A stretch of 9,423 bases of DNA from DASQUP01 sp035641235. Lineage in GTDB: Bacteria > Actinomycetota > CADDZG01 > WHSQ01. Where the stretch lies: NCBI GenBank assembly GCA_035641235.1, contig DASQUP010000058.1:1-9423 (forward strand), given 5' to 3'. Below, one piece after another: positions 6,145 through 9,423 of this stretch. The position numbers and the translations under genes were made by a program. How positions within the stretch are numbered: position 1 is the stretch's first letter; every line of letters begins with the position of its first letter. The notes beneath the pieces were generated by a model, which made no database searches, had not been told where the DNA came from, and saw only the letters and a list, made by a program, of their open reading frames with translations.

Positions 6145-6767
6145 TACACGTTGGGTGAGAGCCGCGCCTCCATTTCCTCCACCGCCTCCGAATCGGGCAT
6201 GAAGTCCCTTAGCGGAGGGAGCTCATCGAGTGATCGAAGCCCCATGCCCTCGAGGAACTCACGGGTCACGCCGAACAAGGCCGGCGTCCCGGGCCCGGAG
6301 TCCCGGCCGGTCTCCTCGATCAGCCCTCGAGCGGACAGCGTTCTCACGACCCCGTCCGAGTCGACCCCTCGGATCTCAGCGATCTGGGCACGCGACAGTG
6401 GCCCCTTGTAGGCAAGTATGGCGAGAACTTCCATTGCCGCCCCCGTCACTCTGGTCGGCGTGTGGCTCTTGACGAAGCGCTCCAGCCATGGATGGCAATC
6501 GGGATTCGTGTACATCCGCCAACCGCCGGCCGTTTCCCTGAGGACGAAGCCGCGATCCTCGTGTTCGTACTCGGCCGCCAGCTCCTTGAGCAGGTCCTCG
6601 ACGGCGGCGCGCGGCCGCTCAAGAACCTCGCCGATCTGGCGTGCCGGAAGGGGGTCCTCGGCCAGCAGCATGATCGCCTCGACGATCTTGCGATCGGGAG
6701 AACTAGCGGGCGGGGCGCTGCCGTTGCCCGAGTAGGCCGTGCCGTTTTCTGGATGGTGATCAGTCAT
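6144..6767 (-). CDS. scpB: Segregation and condensation protein B
   Basis: ScpB is the winged-helix (kite) subunit of the SMC-ScpA-ScpB condensin that compacts and separates chromosomes; it binds ScpA as a dimer. From the chosen ATG it has 207 residues. A disordered, Gly/Ser/Pro-rich start of ~20 residues is followed by a first winged helix (AEDPLPARQIGEVL...). The second contains the family hallmark LAILAYKGPLSRAQIAEIRGVDSDGVVRTL. A C-terminal segment with GTPALFGVTREFLEGMGL-SLDELPPL completes it. The start at 6767 overlaps the scpA stop as ATGA, and a strong GGAGG lies 7 nt upstream inside scpA. The reading frame stays open upstream to 6854, but that would overlap scpA by 91 nt, so I reject it. 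rluB follows with a 1-nt overlap. Confidence 0.95.
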   Translation of the reverse strand: MTDHHPENGTAYSGNGSAPPASSPDRKIVEAIMLLAEDPLPARQIGEVLERPRAAVEDLLKELAAEYEHEDRGFVLRETAGGWRMYTNPDCHPWLERFVKSHTPTRVTGAAMEVLAILAYKGPLSRAQIAEIRGVDSDGVVRTLSARGLIEETGRDSGPGTPALFGVTREFLEGMGLRSLDELPPLRDFMPDSEAVEEMEARLSPNV

Positions 6768-7564
6768 TGCGCCGCCTCCGTTTGCACCGTGTCCTGCAGG
6801 GTGTATTCCTCGGCGTCCAACGCTACGCTTGAGGCTTCGACCTCCCCGGTCCACTGGACGACGATGTCTCCCCAGCGGTCCGGCTGTTCGAGCTCGACCG
6901 CGCCGGCCTTGAAGAGCTCCAGCAGCGCAAGGAAGCGAACAACGACTTCGATTCGCTCCTCGATCCCGCTGCAGAGATCCTCAAAGGATGTGCTTCGCCC
7001 CGGGGCCATCTTTCCTGCCAGCTCAAGGATGGCGTCGCGCACGGACGCCTGGATTGGTGCCACATGAGATGTATCAAGCTCAGGTTTAGGCTTGGGCGCA
7101 AGCACACCTGCGGCGGCGCGCGTAAGTTGTTCGAGGGTCACCCGAGCCAGCGGGTCGGGAGCAAGGGCGATGAATTCGGCTTCGAGGCCTTCCGGCCGGG
7201 GATGGAACCGCTCCCCCGCAGCAAGCCCGGCCCGCAGCCAACTCCCCGCGGCTCGGTAGGTCGCACATTCCACCAAGCGGGCCAGGAGCAGGTCGCGCTG
7301 CTCGAGGAGGGCAGAGTCGGCGTCATCCGCTGTGCGCGAGGGGAGGAGGCGGGACGACTTCAGCTCCAATAGCGTTGCGGCGACGACCAAGAAGCCGGTT
7401 GCCGACTCGAGGTCGAGGGCGTCGATGCCCCGGATGGCTGCCAGGTACTCCTCGGTGATCTGGGCCAAGGAGACGTCGTATATGTCCACTCGCTGGCGAG
7501 TGATCAGGTGCAGGAGCAGGTCGATCGGACCCTCGAACACCTCCAATTTCACCTCGTGTGGCAT
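6764..7564 (-). CDS. scpA: Segregation and condensation protein A
   Basis: ScpA is the kleisin that bridges the SMC head and neck and carries ScpB. The 266-residue protein opens with the family signature FEGPIDLLLHLI near residue 10. It continues with the ITRQRVDIYDVSLAQITEEYLAAI region that contacts the SMC neck. It ends with a winged-helix domain (about 195-250) expected to bind the SMC head, preceded by a less conserved linker that contacts ScpB. I use the ATG at 7564, which has GGAG five bases upstream. A TTG one codon earlier is too close to that site. Upstream lies a 16-bp palindrome over a possible -10, so this gene probably heads its own transcript with scpB and rluB. The stop overlaps scpB by 4 nt. 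Confidence 0.95.
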   Translation of the reverse strand: MPHEVKLEVFEGPIDLLLHLITRQRVDIYDVSLAQITEEYLAAIRGIDALDLESATGFLVVAATLLELKSSRLLPSRTADDADSALLEQRDLLLARLVECATYRAAGSWLRAGLAAGERFHPRPEGLEAEFIALAPDPLARVTLEQLTRAAAGVLAPKPKPELDTSHVAPIQASVRDAILELAGKMAPGRSTSFEDLCSGIEERIEVVVRFLALLELFKAGAVELEQPDRWGDIVVQWTGEVEASSVALDAEEYTLQDTVQTEAAQ

Positions 7565-7586
7565 CAAGTCTCCAAATGCTCAAATC

Positions 7587-7602
7587 AACTTGTCGACAAG
7601 TT
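7587..7602. promoter_or_regulatory. Perfect 16-bp palindrome, possible operator before scpA
   Basis: AACTTGTCGACAAGTT is its own reverse complement over all 16 bases. It ends 23 bp before the scpA ATG. On the minus strand its outer end overlaps TATAAA (7606-7601) and TAAACT (7604-7599), either of which could serve as a -10. I see no good -35. A dimeric regulator bound here would cover the promoter start. The half-site CTTGTC recurs in the other module gaps. A variant DnaA box is another reading, since TTGTCGACA differs from the high-GC form TTGTCCACA at one base. Confidence 0.4.
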
Positions 7603-7675
7603 TATATGTTGGCGACGGCTCGGCGAATGGGCCCACCCTACCCTTGTAGGGCCTACAGGCTGCGTTTTTCCCGCC

Positions 7676-8725
7676 CTAAGGACGATCCCCCAGTCCAATT
7701 CGGGCCCATACGTCGGCCATCGTTGATTCTGCAACGACCCGGGCCTTGTCCGCTCCGACCTGGAGGAGTTTTTCCGTTTCGGCCGGATCCGACATCAGCT
7801 CTTCGTAGCGCTCCCGAATCGGCCGCAGGCGCTCCACGACCGCGTCGGCGAGGGCGGCCTTGAACTGGGCGTATCCCTGCCCCCCAAAGCGCTCCTCGAG
7901 ATGCGAAATGGGCTCGTCCTCGACGATGGAAAAGATCGTCAGAAGGTTGGTGATTGCGGGCTTCTCGGCGCCGGCAACGATGTCACGGCCCGAATCGGTG
8001 ACCGCCGACTTGATCTTCTTGGCGATCCTCTCGGGTGGTTCCATCAGCAGGATGCTCGAGTTGGGGCGCCCGGCGGACTTGCTCATCTTTTCCGTGGGGT
8101 CGTCCAGGGCCATGATCCGAGCTCCGGCGGGGGGGATCCAGGCCTCCGGGACGACAAAAGTCTCACCGAACATGTTGTTGAACCTGATGGCGATGTCCCG
8201 CATCAACTCGATGTGCTGCCTCTGATCCTCACCGACCGGCACCCCGTGGGCCCTGTAGAGCAGCACGTCGGCCGCCTGGAGCACGGGATACATCAGGACC
8301 CCGGTCCCCACACCCTCGACGTCCCCTTTAGACTTCTCCTTGAATTGGATCATTCGGCGCACTTCGCCCATACGGGCGACGCACGAAAGGATCCACGCCA
8401 GCTCGCTGTGCTGAGCCACGTGGGACTGGAGGTACAGGACCGAACGCTCAGGGTCGATCCCACACGCAATCAGGCTCGCCGCCCCCTCCAATGAATTCCG
8501 CCTCAGGACAGCGGGATCCCAAGGCATGGTCAGCGCGTGGAGGTCGACGATGCAGTAAAAGGCGTCGTATTGCTCTTGCTGGGCGACCCAGTTCCTCAGC
8601 GCACCCAGGTAATTGCCGAGGTGCGGTGTGCCCGTGGGCTGAATGCCACTGAATACTCGCTTGGGTGCATCACTAACGCTTTGGTTCAGGGTTATTCCTC
8701 CTCCAAAGGGAAGGCTTGCCGCCAC
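7676..8725 (-). CDS. trpS: Tryptophanyl-tRNA synthetase
   Basis: TrpS charges tRNA-Trp with tryptophan using ATP; it is a class I aminoacyl-tRNA synthetase. With the GTG start at 8725 it has 349 residues. The HIGH-type motif reads PHLGN (34-38) within SGIQPTGTPHLGNYLGAL. GVPVGEDQRQHIELMRDIAIRFN is the conserved mid region, and KMSKS is at 213-217. The length is normal. The start is uncertain: GTG 8725 is the only conventional start codon before the conserved core, but GGAGGAGG (8704-8697) sits 7 nt before a CTG at 8689. Initiation there would give 337 residues and remove twelve unconserved-looking ones. The gene is divergent from the metallopeptidase gene, with overlapping promoter elements, and is followed by a 110-nt gap before scpA. 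A trpS, site-2 protease, scpAB neighbourhood is common in Gram-positive genomes. Confidence 0.96.
   Translation of the reverse strand: MAASLPFGGGITLNQSVSDAPKRVFSGIQPTGTPHLGNYLGALRNWVAQQEQYDAFYCIVDLHALTMPWDPAVLRRNSLEGAASLIACGIDPERSVLYLQSHVAQHSELAWILSCVARMGEVRRMIQFKEKSKGDVEGVGTGVLMYPVLQAADVLLYRAHGVPVGEDQRQHIELMRDIAIRFNNMFGETFVVPEAWIPPAGARIMALDDPTEKMSKSAGRPNSSILLMEPPERIAKKIKSAVTDSGRDIVAGAEKPAITNLLTIFSIVEDEPISHLEERFGGQGYAQFKAALADAVVERLRPIRERYEELMSDPAETEKLLQVGADKARVVAESTMADVWARIGLGDRP
8697..8704 (-). promoter_or_regulatory. Strong Shine-Dalgarno inside the annotated 5' end of trpS
   Basis: On the minus strand these bases read GGAGGAGG, the best ribosome binding site in the window. They lie 7 nt before an in-frame CTG (8689-8687). 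No ATG, GTG or TTG occurs in frame between here and the conserved SGIQPTG core. The site may therefore direct CTG initiation. Alternatively it is only a coincidence of the Gly-Gly-Gly codons in a protein starting at 8725. Confidence 0.5.
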
Positions 8726-8743
8726 CTCCCGACCGCCTGCCCA

Positions 8744-8750
8744 TACAATA
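8744..8750. promoter_or_regulatory. Shared divergent -10 region, metallopeptidase gene and trpS
   Basis: The plus strand reads TACAAT at 8744-8749, one base from the TATAAT consensus. The minus strand reads TATTGT at 8750-8745, which also fits a -10. The plus-strand hexamer ends 8 bases before the ATG of the metallopeptidase gene, so transcription would start at or next to the start codon (leaderless mRNA). The minus-strand start would fall near 8738. No clear -35 is visible for either direction. Confidence 0.45.
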
Positions 8751-8757
8751 CCGGCCC

Positions 8758-9408
8758 ATGGGTCTCCTCAGCCTGCTGCGTTCGGATCCGCTCGTCTTCG
8801 TTCTGCTGATGGCTGCGCTTATCGAGGCGATTGCGATGCACGAGTTCGCGCATGCGCTCGCGGCGGACCTCCAGGGCGATCGGATGCCACGGGCCTTCGG
8901 CCGCCTAACCCTCAATCCAGCCAAACATCTGGATCCGCTGGGAACACTCATGCTACTGATCGTTGGGTTCGGCTGGGGCAAACCGGTAGAATTCAGGCCT
9001 CAGGCGCTCAGCTCCAAGCGCTTCGGGGGCGCTATCGTCGCGTTGGCGGGGCCCATGATGAACCTGGCCCTTGCGGTAGCGGCGGCGCTGGTCGCCAGGA
9101 TCATGGGGGTCGACTTCCGCTTCGGGATTTTTACCGGCCCTGATCGCGACGCGTTCGCCTTGTTCCTGCTGCTGTTCTTCAGCATCAATGTCCTATTGGC
9201 GGTCTTCAATTTGATTCCCCTGCCTCCGCTCGACGGATCCAGGCTGCTCACGATCTTCCTGCCACCCGACAAACAGCGGATCATCTACTTTCTGGATCAG
9301 TATGGGTTTCTTATCCTGCTCGCGTTGCTGTTCTTCAGCGGCTTCAGATTCCTGCGACCTCTCCTGGCGACGGTGCAGGACCTCCTATTGACCCTGGTGG
9401 GCACCTGA
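8758..9408 (+). CDS. Site-2 protease family (M50) membrane zinc metallopeptidase
   Basis: This is a 216-residue polytopic membrane protein of the M50/S2P family, which cleaves substrates within or near the membrane. HEFAH (28-32) supplies two zinc ligands and the catalytic Glu29 inside the first hydrophobic segment. The third ligand is Asp160 in NLIPLPPLDG (152-161). Family features GRLTLNP (49-55), DPLGT (60-64), FGWGKPV (72-78) and ALAGPMMNL (96-104) are present. Hydrophobic segments lie at about 12-34, 62-75, 92-117, 133-155 and 182-200. It has no PDZ domain, so it is the short type rather than RseP. I choose the ATG at 8758; a TTG at 8716 would add 14 Pro/Arg-rich residues. No Shine-Dalgarno precedes the ATG, but a -10 ends 8 bases before it. 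Substrate unknown. The gene ends 15 bases before the window end. Confidence 0.93.
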   Translation: MGLLSLLRSDPLVFVLLMAALIEAIAMHEFAHALAADLQGDRMPRAFGRLTLNPAKHLDPLGTLMLLIVGFGWGKPVEFRPQALSSKRFGGAIVALAGPMMNLALAVAAALVARIMGVDFRFGIFTGPDRDAFALFLLLFFSINVLLAVFNLIPLPPLDGSRLLTIFLPPDKQRIIYFLDQYGFLILLALLFFSGFRFLRPLLATVQDLLLTLVGT

Positions 9409-9423
9409 CCGCGCTACCACGCC

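Noticed and set aside
7636..7669. Hairpin CCCTA/TAGGG (or TGTAGG/CCTACA) followed by five T on the plus strand, after trpS
   Set aside because: The T-run is on the plus strand, while the flanking genes run on the minus strand. No plus-strand gene precedes it, so calling it the trpS terminator would be wrong. An antisense terminator cannot be excluded but has no support.

Overview
The window is GC-rich chromosomal DNA. It has tightly packed genes, frequent GTG starts and start/stop overlaps of 1-4 nt. Gene content and order (scpA-scpB-rluB, then cmk-der, with a Bacillus-type AroH chorismate mutase) fit a high-GC actinobacterium-like lineage. I cannot name a genus from sequence alone. Ten protein genes are supported: nine on the minus strand and one on the plus strand. 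I see no rRNA, tRNA, CRISPR array, insertion sequence or prophage gene.

Layout from right to left, the direction of minus-strand transcription. A divergent promoter region (about 8690-8757) separates a plus-strand site-2-protease-family membrane metallopeptidase (8758-9408) from trpS (7676-8725). After a 110-nt gap comes scpA-scpB-rluB (7564-5419), whose genes overlap by 4 nt and 1 nt. A 155-nt gap follows, then aroH-tyrA (5263-3769), 19 nt apart. A 181-nt gap leads to aroA-cmk-der (3587-305), overlapping by 4 nt and 1 nt. The last 304 nt, positions 1-304, hold no convincing gene.

Functionally the block combines chromosome organisation (ScpA/ScpB, the non-SMC condensin subunits), ribosome maturation (RluB pseudouridine synthase, Der GTPase), nucleotide supply (CMP kinase) and aromatic amino-acid supply and use. 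In the last group AroA makes EPSP on the way to chorismate, AroH makes prephenate, TyrA commits it to tyrosine, and TrpS charges tRNA-Trp. All ten are ordinary housekeeping families with their key motifs intact.

The unusual material is between the genes. Every gap between the gene modules carries short inverted or direct repeats built on CTTGTC/GACAAG, while the joints inside modules do not. They include three 26-nt inverted-repeat elements that share an 11-nt core but have different, still complementary, arms. There is also a perfect 16-bp palindrome over a possible -10 before scpA, and a tandem CGACAAGT array beyond der. One element places the aroH ribosome binding site in a hairpin loop. 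The role of this family is unknown: operator, RNA switch, DnaA-like box or dispersed palindromic repeat are all possible. Two start-site oddities also stand out: a very strong Shine-Dalgarno ahead of a CTG codon in trpS, and an apparently leaderless, bidirectional promoter for the metallopeptidase and trpS.
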